A stretch of 7,931 nt of DNA from CAYGVT01 sp964353355 (GCA_964353355.1 CAYGVT010000083.1:1-7931), one strand, 5' to 3'. Positions 1 to 6,498 are shown, numbered from the stretch's first letter. Notes: generated by a model from the letters alone, not told the origin. A program made the numbers and translations.

Positions 1-1
1 G

Positions 2-238
2 GCCTACTTGGGCCATGAGAATTTTTCAACAACACTTCAATATGTAGAGATAACTACTGATGATCAGGCTAGGGCCTTCGCCAAGGCGAATAGGAAAATC
101 GAACCTAGCCAGGAGAATATTTACCCCATTAATGCGGTAAATAATAATCTGGCTATCGTCAAGGCCTACCTGGTCCTACGGAAGGCAAACAAGATCACCG
201 AGGCAGAATTTATCTCGCACACGGAGGGCCTATTGTAG
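2..238 (+). CDS. Tyrosine recombinase (phage/plasmid-type integrase), C-terminal fragment, 5' end outside window
   Basis: Only the last 78 or so codons are present; the frame is open to the left edge, so the TTG at position 8 is not a real start. The visible piece begins AYLGHENFSTTLQYVEI, which matches box II of tyrosine recombinases: LGH, four residues, TT, two residues, then Tyr. The His (codon 14-16) is the conserved His/Trp position and the Tyr (codon 41-43), nine residues later, is the expected nucleophile that forms the 3'-phosphotyrosyl DNA intermediate. About 64 residues follow the Tyr, a longer tail than in XerC/D-type enzymes, with no feature I recognise. By hand count G+C is about 45 percent, well below the neighbouring genes, which suggests acquired DNA. 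The most likely source is a provirus or other integrated element extending leftward. A chromosomal XerA-like recombinase is less likely because of the composition and the tail. Confidence 0.88.
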   Translation, partial: AYLGHENFSTTLQYVEITTDDQARAFAKANRKIEPSQENIYPINAVNNNLAIVKAYLVLRKANKITEAEFISHTEGLL

Positions 239-243
239 ATGCT

Positions 244-262
244 CCCTTTTCTTTTTAAAAGG
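244..262 (+). terminator. T-rich terminator with short hairpin after the integrase gene
   Basis: Six bases after the integrase stop codon lies a run of four Ts, one C and five Ts (247-256). Oligo-T on the non-template strand is the usual archaeal termination signal. The same stretch forms a 6-bp dyad, CCTTTT (245-250) with AAAAGG (257-262), around a 6-base loop, so it could also be read as a weak hairpin. Confidence 0.6.
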
Positions 263-270
263 AACGTGCA

Positions 271-315
271 GAACCCATTATATAAGGCGTTGTGCCTTTT
301 AGTACAAAAGGGTTC
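271..315. repeat. Nested dyads between integrase and the downstream promoter
   Basis: CCTTTT (295-300) and AAAAGG (306-311) form a 6-bp inverted repeat around AGTAC, using the same arm sequences as the dyad in the terminator at 245-262. A second inverted pair, GAACCC (271-276) and GGGTTC (310-315), brackets it. Repeated arms beside an integrase gene could be recombinase binding sites, but 6-bp arms in AT-rich DNA can arise by chance. The stretch GGGTTCAATGC loosely resembles a tRNA T-arm, but its stem pairs poorly. Confidence 0.3.
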
Positions 316-320
316 AATGC

Positions 321-330
321 TTTATATATA
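321..330 (+). promoter_or_regulatory. TATA box for the membrane regulator gene at 385
   Basis: TTTATATATA is a strong archaeal TATA element. Placing the start of transcription about 26 bases beyond its centre gives a start near 350 and a leader of roughly 35 bases before the ATG at 385. No Shine-Dalgarno sequence is evident in that leader. A weaker TATA-like element, TTATATAAG, lies at 278-286 and could act as a second upstream promoter or fire in the opposite direction. Because the element lies at the composition boundary, the promoter may belong either to the host or to the incoming DNA. Confidence 0.6.
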
Positions 331-384
331 GAGTCCCGGCGGAATGAATAACCGCCAGAGAAACCTCTTTGGACCGGTGCACGC

Positions 385-3300
385 ATGCTCCCCGCCCGTC
401 GCCCCCGCATCGTCCGCGCCCTCCTGCTCGGGCTGCTGCTCGCAGCGCCTTTCCTCGGCGCCATGCAGGCGGCCGGCGCAGGTGCCGGCGTGGAGACGAT
501 AGAGGGCACCGTGTTCGACGAGCGCGGCTCCCCGCTGGAGGGCGCCAGGGTCTGGTGCTCGCTCTCGGGCATCGAGACCTTGACGGACGACCGCGGGACC
601 TTCCTGCTCACAAGCCCTGAACTCGACGGCGAAGGCGCCGTCTTCATCAAGGCCGACGGCTATAAGGTCGTCGCCCTCACCTACCAGCTCCCTGACGGCG
701 CTGAGCTCACGAGGAACGCATACCTCGTGAGGGAGCAGACGGCCCACACGGGCACCCTCCGGGGCACCCTGCGGACCGTGGACGGAGAGCCCGTTCCCGG
801 CGCCGTAGTGACGCTCGACCCTGGCACGCCATACGAGAACGCGTCCCAGGCCGACGGGACGGGCATGTACGAGTTCCAGGGCGTCCCCGACCTCGATGGG
901 CCCAGCCGCGTGGCGGTGGAGGCCAGGGGATTCGACCCCCTGGAGGGGCGGACGGTCATCTGGCCCGACCGCGTCAACTGGCTGAACCTGACGCTCGTCT
1001 ACGAGGGCGACGTCGAGGTCCTCCGGGGCAAGGCCGTCGACCAGTGGGGGCTTCCGCTTCCCGGTGCCCTCGTCAAGGTCGAGGGCATAGTGGGCACGTG
1101 GACCACCGACCTCGGGGGCGAGTTCCGCGTGCAGCTCGAGGCGCTCGAGGGCGTGAGGGACGTGAACGTCTCGCTGCGCGGCTATCTGACCGAGACCATC
1201 CAGGTGTCCATCCCCCCGAGGGGCGCGGCCTGGGCGAACGTGATGCTCGCATCCGACGGCAGGGGAGGCCCGGAGACGGTCTGGACCATGGTCACGGAGC
1301 TCGGCGAAGGCGCACCGGTCGAGGCCGCGACCGTCACCCTCCCAGGCCACCAGGGCATGTGGGCCACGGACGCTCGCGGGCTCGCGGTCATCATCTCGGA
1401 CGGGCTCGACGGTTCCCTCACGGTCGTCGCCAGCAGGGCCGGCTGCACCGTCGCCTCGGCGGACGTCCATATCGTGGACGGCGGCTCGGCGTCCGTGGTG
1501 CTGACCATCGTCAGGGCCTCGACCGCCGCCTCCCTCGAGGGCGCGGTCATCGATGCCTGGACCGGCACGCCAATCGAGGGCGCCAAGGTCGTCTTGGACG
1601 TGCCCGGGCTCGTGAGGACGACCATCTCCGACGCGCGCGGCTCATTCACGATGTTCACGCTCCCCCCAGGCATCGAGGTGCGGGTCACCGCCTCGGCCGA
1701 GGGCTACCGGCCCTCCACGGTCCTGCTCGTCATCCGTGAGTTCCAGGACAACAACGCGACCATCGCCCTGCGCCGGGTCATAGTCGCCACCGTCGGCATC
1801 GTCTTCACGGTCAGCGATGCATCTACGGGCGAGCCGGTCCGATCGGCGCAAATCACCGTGTGGGACGGACCCGTCAGCCATGTGGGGCGCACCAACGCCT
1901 CCGGCGAGCTGGTGCTCGAGGGCCTTGCGGTCTCCAGCGGCTCCATCAGCTACCTCGTCGAGCACCGTCTCCACTCCACCCTCGACGGCGAGCGGCCCGT
2001 GACCTCCTCACCCTCGATAATCGCCATCGACGCCGCCCTCACCCCAGTGACCCAGCCCCGGACCTCCATCGTCGGATGGGTGCGAGACCCCGACGGCCTC
2101 CCCGTGGGAGGCGCTGTCGTGCGGCTCGCCACCTCGTCCCGGACCTGGGAGACCACGGCCGACGGGACGTTCGAGGCGCTGCTCGACTCGGGGACGGACC
2201 TCACGGACACCCTCTCGGTCTCCGCCACCTCGATGGGCACGCGCGAGATGGCCATCGCCATCCGCGCGCACGGGGAGAACTGGTCCAACGTGTCGCTCCC
2301 GCTAGGGCCCGACGTCGGCAACGTGGTCGGGACGGTGCTGGTGGAGGGCAGCCTCCGGCCGGTGGTGGGCGCGGACGTCTACCTCGCACGGTCGGGCGCC
2401 CTCATGTGGTACGCGATGACGGACGCGGACGGGGATTTCGCCTTCCAGCGCGTCCCGGTCGCGGAGGGCGACTACGAGCTGTCCGTCGCATCGCCGGGCA
2501 TGAGCGGGGCGTCCGTCGACATCCACGCCGACGGCGCGCGCACGGTCCGGTCCATGCTGAGGCTCCATGAGCTGGTGCCCACCGTGGAGACCGTGAGGGG
2601 CGTCGTGAGGAGCGCCGCGGGGCTCCAATTGCCAGGCGCCACCGTCGGCATCGCGGGATTCGACCCCGTGACCGCTGGCGTGGACGGGGCTTTCGCGCTC
2701 AGCGACCCGCTCCTCGAGGGCAGGCGCGCGCTCATCGCCAGCGCGCCCGGCTTCCTGCCCTTCACGATGAAGCTCGGGATAGGGCCCGGCGCGACCGTCA
2801 CGCTCGAGCTCAGCCTCGAGGACGCGCACGATGGCCTCTCCATCGTGACCGGCACCGTGCTCTCCAAGGACGGGGCCGCGCCGCTCGAGGGGGCCATCGT
2901 GCAGATTGGATGGCCCGAGGGCGAGGGCCTCTCCTACCAGGTGACCACGGACGGGCGGGGCGGCTTCACCGTGCTCGGCGTGCCCTCGGACAGGGGCAAG
3001 GTGACCATCTACGCGTCCGCGGAGGGCTACCGTCCTGGCTCCGCCACGGTCGAGCCATTGCCCGGGCTCGTGGTCGAGGCGCACCTGAGGCTCGAGCGCG
3101 TGCAGCTCACGGAGACCGAGACTGGCATGACCCCAAAGGAGAAGGCGGCGGTCGGCACCGGCGCCGGCTTCCTGGCGGCCCTGGGCGCGCTCCTCGTCAC
3201 CGAGGTGGGCCGCGTCGCGCTCATGGGGCTGCTGTTCCTGCCGCTCTACACCAAGATCCGTCGCGACCACATGATGGACCATTTCGTCCGTGGCCGCATC

Positions 3301-3690
3301 TACGAGCACATCTGCAACAACCCCGGGGTCAACTTCTCCGCCATCAAGGACCGGTTCAACCTCACCAACGGCACCGTCACCTACCATCTGTCGATGCTGG
3401 AGCGCCAGGAGTTCATACGCTCCAGGCACGACGGCATCTACAAGCGGTACTTCAAGGCGGGCATTGCCCCAGGCGTGCTCGATGAATCCCCCATGTCGCT
3501 GCAGCGCGCCATCCTCAAGCTCGTGACCGAGAGGCCGGGCCTCACGCAGAAGGAGATAGCGCGCTCGCTGGGCACGTCCAAGCAGCTCGTGTCCTACTAC
3601 GTGCGCAACATGCGCGAGGAGCGGCTCGTTGAGACGCACCGCTCGGGACGGCACGTGTGCGTCTACCCTGGCCCCAATCGGCCCTCGTGA
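385..3690 (+). CDS. Membrane-anchored transcriptional regulator: signal peptide, about ten extracellular beta-sandwich repeats, membrane segment, two winged-helix domains
   Basis: A 1101-residue protein. Residues 1-30 form a signal peptide with a basic start (PARRPRIVR) and a Leu/Ala-rich core. Residues 36-904 hold about ten repeats of 80-90 residues of the carboxypeptidase-regulatory-like (CNA-B/transthyretin-like) type. Each has the pattern G-T/V-V near its start, a PLEGA/PVPGA-like turn, a T-D-x-x-G-x-F strand and often a GY/GF motif. Several Asn-X-Ser/Thr sequons (152, 201, 261, 457, 504, 632, 635) would face outside. Residues 921-956 are hydrophobic with an embedded EVGR and end in PLYTKIRR. 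The first winged helix spans about 963-1025, with helix TNGTVTYHLSMLE and wing RSRHDGIYKRYF. The second spans about 1036-1095, with helix GTSKQLVSYYVRN and wing SGRHVCVY. The EVGR...LPLYT...HFVRGRIY stretch followed by paired winged helices recurs in archaeal membrane regulators with varied ectodomains, as I recall the family. The inferred role is sensing at the surface and DNA binding from the membrane; targets and ligand are unknown. The start at 385 is the only one that gives a complete signal peptide. Confidence 0.93.
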   Translation: MLPARRPRIVRALLLGLLLAAPFLGAMQAAGAGAGVETIEGTVFDERGSPLEGARVWCSLSGIETLTDDRGTFLLTSPELDGEGAVFIKADGYKVVALTYQLPDGAELTRNAYLVREQTAHTGTLRGTLRTVDGEPVPGAVVTLDPGTPYENASQADGTGMYEFQGVPDLDGPSRVAVEARGFDPLEGRTVIWPDRVNWLNLTLVYEGDVEVLRGKAVDQWGLPLPGALVKVEGIVGTWTTDLGGEFRVQLEALEGVRDVNVSLRGYLTETIQVSIPPRGAAWANVMLASDGRGGPETVWTMVTELGEGAPVEAATVTLPGHQGMWATDARGLAVIISDGLDGSLTVVASRAGCTVASADVHIVDGGSASVVLTIVRASTAASLEGAVIDAWTGTPIEGAKVVLDVPGLVRTTISDARGSFTMFTLPPGIEVRVTASAEGYRPSTVLLVIREFQDNNATIALRRVIVATVGIVFTVSDASTGEPVRSAQITVWDGPVSHVGRTNASGELVLEGLAVSSGSISYLVEHRLHSTLDGERPVTSSPSIIAIDAALTPVTQPRTSIVGWVRDPDGLPVGGAVVRLATSSRTWETTADGTFEALLDSGTDLTDTLSVSATSMGTREMAIAIRAHGENWSNVSLPLGPDVGNVVGTVLVEGSLRPVVGADVYLARSGALMWYAMTDADGDFAFQRVPVAEGDYELSVASPGMSGASVDIHADGARTVRSMLRLHELVPTVETVRGVVRSAAGLQLPGATVGIAGFDPVTAGVDGAFALSDPLLEGRRALIASAPGFLPFTMKLGIGPGATVTLELSLEDAHDGLSIVTGTVLSKDGAAPLEGAIVQIGWPEGEGLSYQVTTDGRGGFTVLGVPSDRGKVTIYASAEGYRPGSATVEPLPGLVVEAHLRLERVQLTETETGMTPKEKAAVGTGAGFLAALGALLVTEVGRVALMGLLFLPLYTKIRRDHMMDHFVRGRIYEHICNNPGVNFSAIKDRFNLTNGTVTYHLSMLERQEFIRSRHDGIYKRYFKAGIAPGVLDESPMSLQRAILKLVTERPGLTQKEIARSLGTSKQLVSYYVRNMREERLVETHRSGRHVCVYPGPNRPS
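490..3096 (+). repeat. Array of about ten carboxypeptidase-regulatory-like domains within the 1101-residue regulator
   Basis: Approximate repeat limits by residue, placed by eye: 36-117, 122-205, 209-288, 297-375, 381-465, 467-553, 558-639, 644-729, 734-812 and 818-904. Repeats 5 and 10 share the run ASAEGYRP (436-443 and 877-884), which hints at a closer relationship between these two. Repeats 3, 4 and 6 are the least regular. The array is divergent at the DNA level, so it is not a recent tandem expansion. Such domains act as rigid stalks or as carbohydrate- or protein-binding modules; nothing in the sequence decides which. Confidence 0.75.
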
Positions 3691-3705
3691 GCGCGGCCTT
3701 CCGCC

Positions 3706-4320
3706 TCACGCCAAGGGCGACCCGTACAGGATGAGCTTGGGGGCCGAGGGCGGGGCTTTGGCCCTCTGGAGCAGGATGCGCTCGATCTCGGCGAGGTTGG
3801 CGCTCCCGAAGCTCAGTGTGGTGAGCACGATGGGCCGCCTCAGGCCCCTGACGTGCAATCTGAGCCTGCGTGACCAGTCGCTCCTCCCCTGGACGGCCGC
3901 TCTGTTCCACTCGATGCCGGCGATCTGGTCGAAGGGCAGGAAGGCGCGGTTGTGATAGACCCATCCTGCGGGAAGCTGGACACCGTTCGTGTAGACGCCC
4001 GGCTTCGGGGAACGCCCCTTCACGACCAGCAGGAACACGACCGACCCACACACGACGCACAGTGTCAGCGACATGACAAGGGCGAAGATGAGCACCGATG
4101 AGATGTCCTCGAAGCCTACCCCGATGTCGTCGATGTTGAGGAATGTCATCTCGAGGAAGTACACGAGGAATAGGACGGCCATCATCCGGGATAGGATGCG
4201 GCGCTGTCTCGACGTCCATTCGTCCTCGCTCTCGACGAGACGTGCGCCGCGGTTGAGCTTGGGGGCCCTCACCCTCCGGCCGTCGAGGAGGATGGGCTCC
4301 CCCATCTCCCAAAAGCTCAT
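3706..4320 (-). CDS. Small membrane protein with two transmembrane helices and a PH-like C-terminal domain
   Basis: A 204-residue protein. The N-terminal 40 residues are polar and charged. Transmembrane helices lie at about 44-62 (MMAVLFLVYFLEMTF) and 74-100 (SSVLIFALVMSLTL onward to FLLVV). The remainder, about 104-186, is soluble and alternates strands with a final helix. It contains YTNGVQLP, FLPFDQIAGIEWNR, then LRLHVRG, RPIVLTTLSF and NLAEIERILLQR. That order (strand with NG, I/LPF-D-x-I-x-x-I-E, later strands, C-terminal helix) resembles bacterial/archaeal PH-like domains of the bPH2 kind, though this is recognition by eye only. The soluble part is probably cytoplasmic. Its ATG lies inside the stop of the upstream surface-protein gene (ATGA overlap), so the two are almost certainly co-transcribed and translationally coupled. 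The gene converges on the 385-3690 gene with only 15 bases between stops. The frame stays open upstream to 4956, but that part is a shadow of the surface-protein gene. The biochemical function is unknown. Confidence 0.85.
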   Translation of the reverse strand: MSFWEMGEPILLDGRRVRAPKLNRGARLVESEDEWTSRQRRILSRMMAVLFLVYFLEMTFLNIDDIGVGFEDISSVLIFALVMSLTLCVVCGSVVFLLVVKGRSPKPGVYTNGVQLPAGWVYHNRAFLPFDQIAGIEWNRAAVQGRSDWSRRLRLHVRGLRRPIVLTTLSFGSANLAEIERILLQRAKAPPSAPKLILYGSPLA

Positions 4321-5279
4321 GGCGATGCCTCCCTCGTCCCGCGTCTCCAGCGGGCCCAGACGATGATGCCCACCAGTACGACGAGGACAAGCAGCAACGC
4401 CCAGGTCACGCTCCAGGATGGTGTCGACGACGCCACGTCCACGACGCCTAGCTCCGGCGTGGCCGAGCAGGGCGGCGCCCCCTGCGCCTGCTCCGGGTAG
4501 ACCACGTCGATGCGCAGCTTGTGCGTCCCCGCCGCGGCCTCGCCGCTGACATCGATGTGGATTGTCACGAACGCGTTGTGGTTCGGCTCGAGGGCCGTGG
4601 TCAGGGTTGGCTCGGCCGTGATGCCGAGCGGGGGGTCTCCCAGGACCAGATGGAACGTCAGGTCGAGGTTGGTCAGGTTCGTGACGTTGAGCGTCACCTC
4701 GACGGTCGAGCCCCTCTCCACACGGCTCCTGTGCTCGAGGCCATCGATGCGTACATGGTAGTACGGCGCCACGGTTACGTTCGCGCAGGTTGTGTCCGTC
4801 ATGACCGGGAGCAGGGGGGCCTTCGCGGTCGCGGACACGCGAAGCTCCTCTCGCTCGCCCCGTACGGTCTTGGGCGGGACCACCACGGTGACGAAGAAGG
4901 CCTGAGGGACAGACTCCGAGAAGACCATCGTGCTGGGCGACAGGATGGCGACCCACTCGCAGCTGGCGGAGAGCGTGACCGTCACCTTGGCACCGGGGAC
5001 GACGTGCAGCACGTTCGCCGTGCCGTCGAACATGACCGGCCCGTTCTGGCTGTTCGTCGGACGGGCCTCGAGCTGGTCAGGGGAGATGTCGATCTCCACC
5101 GACATCACGGCCAGAGGGGAGGCGGTCCGAGGGATGCCATCCGTGCCACCGCCCTCGCAGGGGACCGTGGACGAGATGGAGGGCAACAGGACGAACAGTA
5201 CCGTAGTGAGCAGCAATCCCATACCATATGTGATCCGACCGTGCCGCCGTGATTGGCATGGACATGCTGGAACGCTCAC
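4317..5279 (-). CDS. Secreted, C-terminally membrane-anchored beta-rich surface protein (paralogue A)
   Basis: A 320-residue protein from a GTG start. The N-terminus has a basic patch (RRHGR) and a hydrophobic core at about 20-37 (MGLLLTTVLFVLLPSI), a typical signal peptide. The middle, about 55-285, is strand-rich and looks like two immunoglobulin/CARDB-like sandwiches. A single transmembrane helix at about 290-309 is followed by a short basic tail (ARWRRGTREASP), so the bulk faces outside. Residues 101-155 match residues 43-97 of the protein encoded at 7077-7931 without a gap, 30 of 55 identical by hand count, including VTLSASC, AI-x-SPST, FxVTVVVP and KAP. Ectodomain cysteines are 41, 107, 165 and 271. 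The GTG at 5279 keeps the basic region of the signal peptide and lies about 10 bases from the predicted transcription start. The in-frame ATG at 5222 would remove the basic patch but remains possible. The gene is first of a two-gene unit with 3706-4320. The family is not one I can name securely and its function is unknown. Confidence 0.88.
   Translation of the reverse strand: MSVPACPCQSRRHGRITYGMGLLLTTVLFVLLPSISSTVPCEGGGTDGIPRTASPLAVMSVEIDISPDQLEARPTNSQNGPVMFDGTANVLHVVPGAKVTVTLSASCEWVAILSPSTMVFSESVPQAFFVTVVVPPKTVRGEREELRVSATAKAPLLPVMTDTTCANVTVAPYYHVRIDGLEHRSRVERGSTVEVTLNVTNLTNLDLTFHLVLGDPPLGITAEPTLTTALEPNHNAFVTIHIDVSGEAAAGTHKLRIDVVYPEQAQGAPPCSATPELGVVDVASSTPSWSVTWALLLVLVVLVGIIVWARWRRGTREASP
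4328..4332 (-). promoter_or_regulatory. Shine-Dalgarno site GGAGG for the PH-like membrane protein
   Basis: On the minus strand GGAGG occurs seven bases before the ATG at 4320, inside the last codons of the upstream gene. It fixes the start of the downstream protein at 4320 and supports re-initiation at the ATGA overlap. Confidence 0.75.
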
Positions 5280-5310
5280 AACTACCCCGCATATGATTGC
5301 GACTGGCGGG

Positions 5311-5319
5311 TATTTATAA
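5311..5319 (-). promoter_or_regulatory. TATA box for the surface protein A operon
   Basis: On the minus strand the sequence reads TTATAAATA. A transcription start about 26 bases downstream would fall near 5289, leaving a leader of about 10 bases before the GTG at 5279. This fits the short or absent leaders common in archaea and implies a promoter separate from the phoU-like gene, whose stop lies 50 bases upstream. Confidence 0.6.
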
Positions 5320-5369
5320 CTTGATATGGAGATGGGCTCGGTCGCTGGGGGCGCTGTGCGTCGACGGCG

Positions 5370-6392
5370 TCACGCCTTCGATTGTTGCCCGCCCGCGCCC
5401 ACGAGGTAGTTGATGACCAGCTCGCCCACGTCCTTGGTGTAGTGGCCAGTGCGCCCGAGCGAGTCCAGCACGGCGCCCATCGGCAGCGCCACGTCGCCGG
5501 GCAGGCCTGTCATCTTGCCGCTCAGCCTCTCGAGGTCCGAGAGGAAGCCCACCGCCCGACGGATGCAGCCGTGCGCCTGGGCAGCGTCCTTGGTCAGCAG
5601 CGCCGCCATGGCGTCGTCGAGGATCTTCATCACGGCCTCCGAGTGCTTCGTGACGCCCGCCATCAGCTTTGGCTCGGCCCCCGCGCGCTTGAGGTCGCCC
5701 ACCTGCTCCGCGATGCGGTGCGCATGGTCCCCGATGCGCTCGATGGTGCGGCTGATGAGGAGGAAGAAGATGGCCTGCTCCCGCGGCGTGCCCATCTTCT
5801 CGGCGAACCTGACGTCCCTGAGCAGCAGGTTGTATTGCCTCGCGATGAGCCAGTTGAGCCTGTCCACCTCGGCGTCGCGGGAGATGACATCCTCGGCGAG
5901 ATGGACGTCCAGCTCGGCGCATGCGGTGGCGGCGGAGCTGTGCATGCCCGAGGCGATGCGGTACATCCGCTGGAGCGACGTCTTGAAGGGCAGGTCGGAG
6001 GGGTCCAGCAGGTCCCGCGTCCTGATGGTCTCCGCGCTCTCGTCGATGATCTCGGGGCCGATGACGGCGTGGCAGAAGGTGCGCACGACGTTGCGGACCT
6101 GTGCCGACATGCGCGGCCTCTGCAAGACCTCTATGACGTCGTGGCCGGTGACGTACGCGGCGATGAGGTTGCGGAAGAGCTCCTCCGCCACGGGATTGTC
6201 GCCCACCTCGAACGTCTTTGTCCGGAGGGCCTCGGTCTCGACGAGCCTGGGCGTCACGACGAGCGTCCCATCGTCCTGCTGGATGATGCCGAGCGTGTCA
6301 TTGGGCTTCACGCCCGCCTCCCTCACCCACTTCTTCGGGAGGGAGATGACGAACGTCGAGCCACCGGTCACCTGAACCTTGCGCATCTCCAT
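5370..6392 (-). CDS. AbrB-PhoU fusion protein, archaeal phosphate uptake regulator type
   Basis: A 340-residue protein. Residues 3-50 are a SpoVT/AbrB swapped-hairpin domain (MRKVQVTGGSTFVISLPKKW, then GVKPNDTLGII and DGTLVVTP), a DNA-binding fold. Two PhoU three-helix bundles follow, at about 130-233 and 245-332. The first has the metal-binding style motif RTIERIGDHAHRIAEQV (215-231), and the second a degenerate version, LGRTGHYTKDVGELVINYL (312-330). Residues 60-125 form a linker that is probably folded. PhoU proteins sense phosphate status through the Pst transporter and regulatory partners; in archaea the AbrB fusion suggests the protein itself binds DNA. No pst or transporter gene is in view. 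The chosen ATG has the Shine-Dalgarno match AGGTGGT at a 6-base spacing. The frame is open to 6428 but the extra 12 residues are not part of the domain. A second ATG two codons in is also possible. The gene is divergent from arsC, which fits a phosphate/arsenate theme. Confidence 0.93.
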   Translation of the reverse strand: MEMRKVQVTGGSTFVISLPKKWVREAGVKPNDTLGIIQQDDGTLVVTPRLVETEALRTKTFEVGDNPVAEELFRNLIAAYVTGHDVIEVLQRPRMSAQVRNVVRTFCHAVIGPEIIDESAETIRTRDLLDPSDLPFKTSLQRMYRIASGMHSSAATACAELDVHLAEDVISRDAEVDRLNWLIARQYNLLLRDVRFAEKMGTPREQAIFFLLISRTIERIGDHAHRIAEQVGDLKRAGAEPKLMAGVTKHSEAVMKILDDAMAALLTKDAAQAHGCIRRAVGFLSDLERLSGKMTGLPGDVALPMGAVLDSLGRTGHYTKDVGELVINYLVGAGGQQSKA

Positions 6393-6398
6393 GGCCGC

Positions 6399-6405
6399 AC
6401 CACCT
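6399..6405 (-). promoter_or_regulatory. Shine-Dalgarno site AGGTGGT deciding the start of the PhoU-like gene
   Basis: AGGTGGT on the minus strand lies six bases before the ATG at 6392 and pairs in part with the archaeal 16S 3' end (AGGTG core). It favours 6392 over the longer start at 6428. Confidence 0.6.
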
Positions 6406-6424
6406 ACCCGTCCCAAAGGGTTCC

Positions 6425-6458
6425 GCATATATTGATTTTGTGGCTATTCTATATATTT
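6425..6458 (-). promoter_or_regulatory. TATA elements upstream of the PhoU-like gene
   Basis: Two A/T boxes can be read on the minus strand: CAATATATGC (6434 to 6425) and AAATATATAG (6458 to 6449). The nearer would start transcription near 6404, on the edge of the Shine-Dalgarno site. The farther would start near 6427, giving a leader of about 35 bases that includes the site, and is therefore preferred. The farther box is nearly symmetrical and can also be read rightward toward arsC. Confidence 0.45.
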
Positions 6459-6486
6459 CATGTCTGGGCAATATGACCACGGTCGG

Positions 6487-6498
6487 TTCATATATGGG
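6487..6498 (+). promoter_or_regulatory. TATA-like element toward arsC
   Basis: TTCATATATGGG on the plus strand would start transcription near 6519, with a leader of about 65 bases. A rightward reading of the box at 6449-6458 would start near 6480. TTAAGATTAA at 6554-6563 is a third, weak candidate that would give an almost leaderless message at the ATG 6584. I cannot choose among them from sequence alone. Confidence 0.4.

Larger units (their letters stand above)
2..320. mobile_element. Possible terminal part of an integrated element (integrase end plus candidate attachment region)
   Basis: An integrase 3' end sits at the window edge. Composition changes sharply from AT-richer DNA to very GC-rich coding DNA somewhere between about 240 and 335. 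Integrases of this family are commonly encoded at the edge of their element, next to the attachment site. No second copy of a core sequence, tRNA gene or target duplication can be seen here, so the boundary is only a guess and the rest of the element would lie to the left of the window. Confidence 0.35.

Noticed and set aside
300..330. Partial tRNA (T-arm-like GGGTTCAATGC)
   Set aside because: The five-base stem would need two G-U pairs and an A-A mismatch, and no acceptor or anticodon arm can be built around it.
322..1470. 382-codon leftward open frame over the start of the regulator gene
   Set aside because: Composition of a shadow frame, no recognisable motif, and it would run across the regulator's own promoter.
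490..3096. Recent tandem DNA repeats or a CRISPR-like array inside the large gene
   Set aside because: The repeats are at the protein-fold level only; the DNA of the units is diverged and irregular in length, with no constant repeat and spacer pattern.
2302..3654. 450-codon leftward open frame opposite the regulator gene
   Set aside because: His/Arg/Gly/Ala-rich shadow of GC-rich coding DNA with no domain. The plus-strand frame has clear domains throughout.
4321..4956. Leftward open frame extending the PH-like membrane protein upstream to 4956
   Set aside because: The extension is antisense-free but lies fully within the surface protein A gene in another frame, has the Arg/Gly/Pro-rich composition of a GC shadow, and the ATG at 4320 has a good Shine-Dalgarno site.
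6393..6428. Twelve extra N-terminal residues for the PhoU-like protein
   Set aside because: The AbrB domain begins right after the Met at 6392, which has its own Shine-Dalgarno match; the longer start would overlap the likely transcription start.
5382..6476. 364-codon rightward open frame opposite the PhoU-like gene
   Set aside because: Antisense to a clear AbrB-PhoU coding sequence; the product is His/Arg/Val-rich with no domain.
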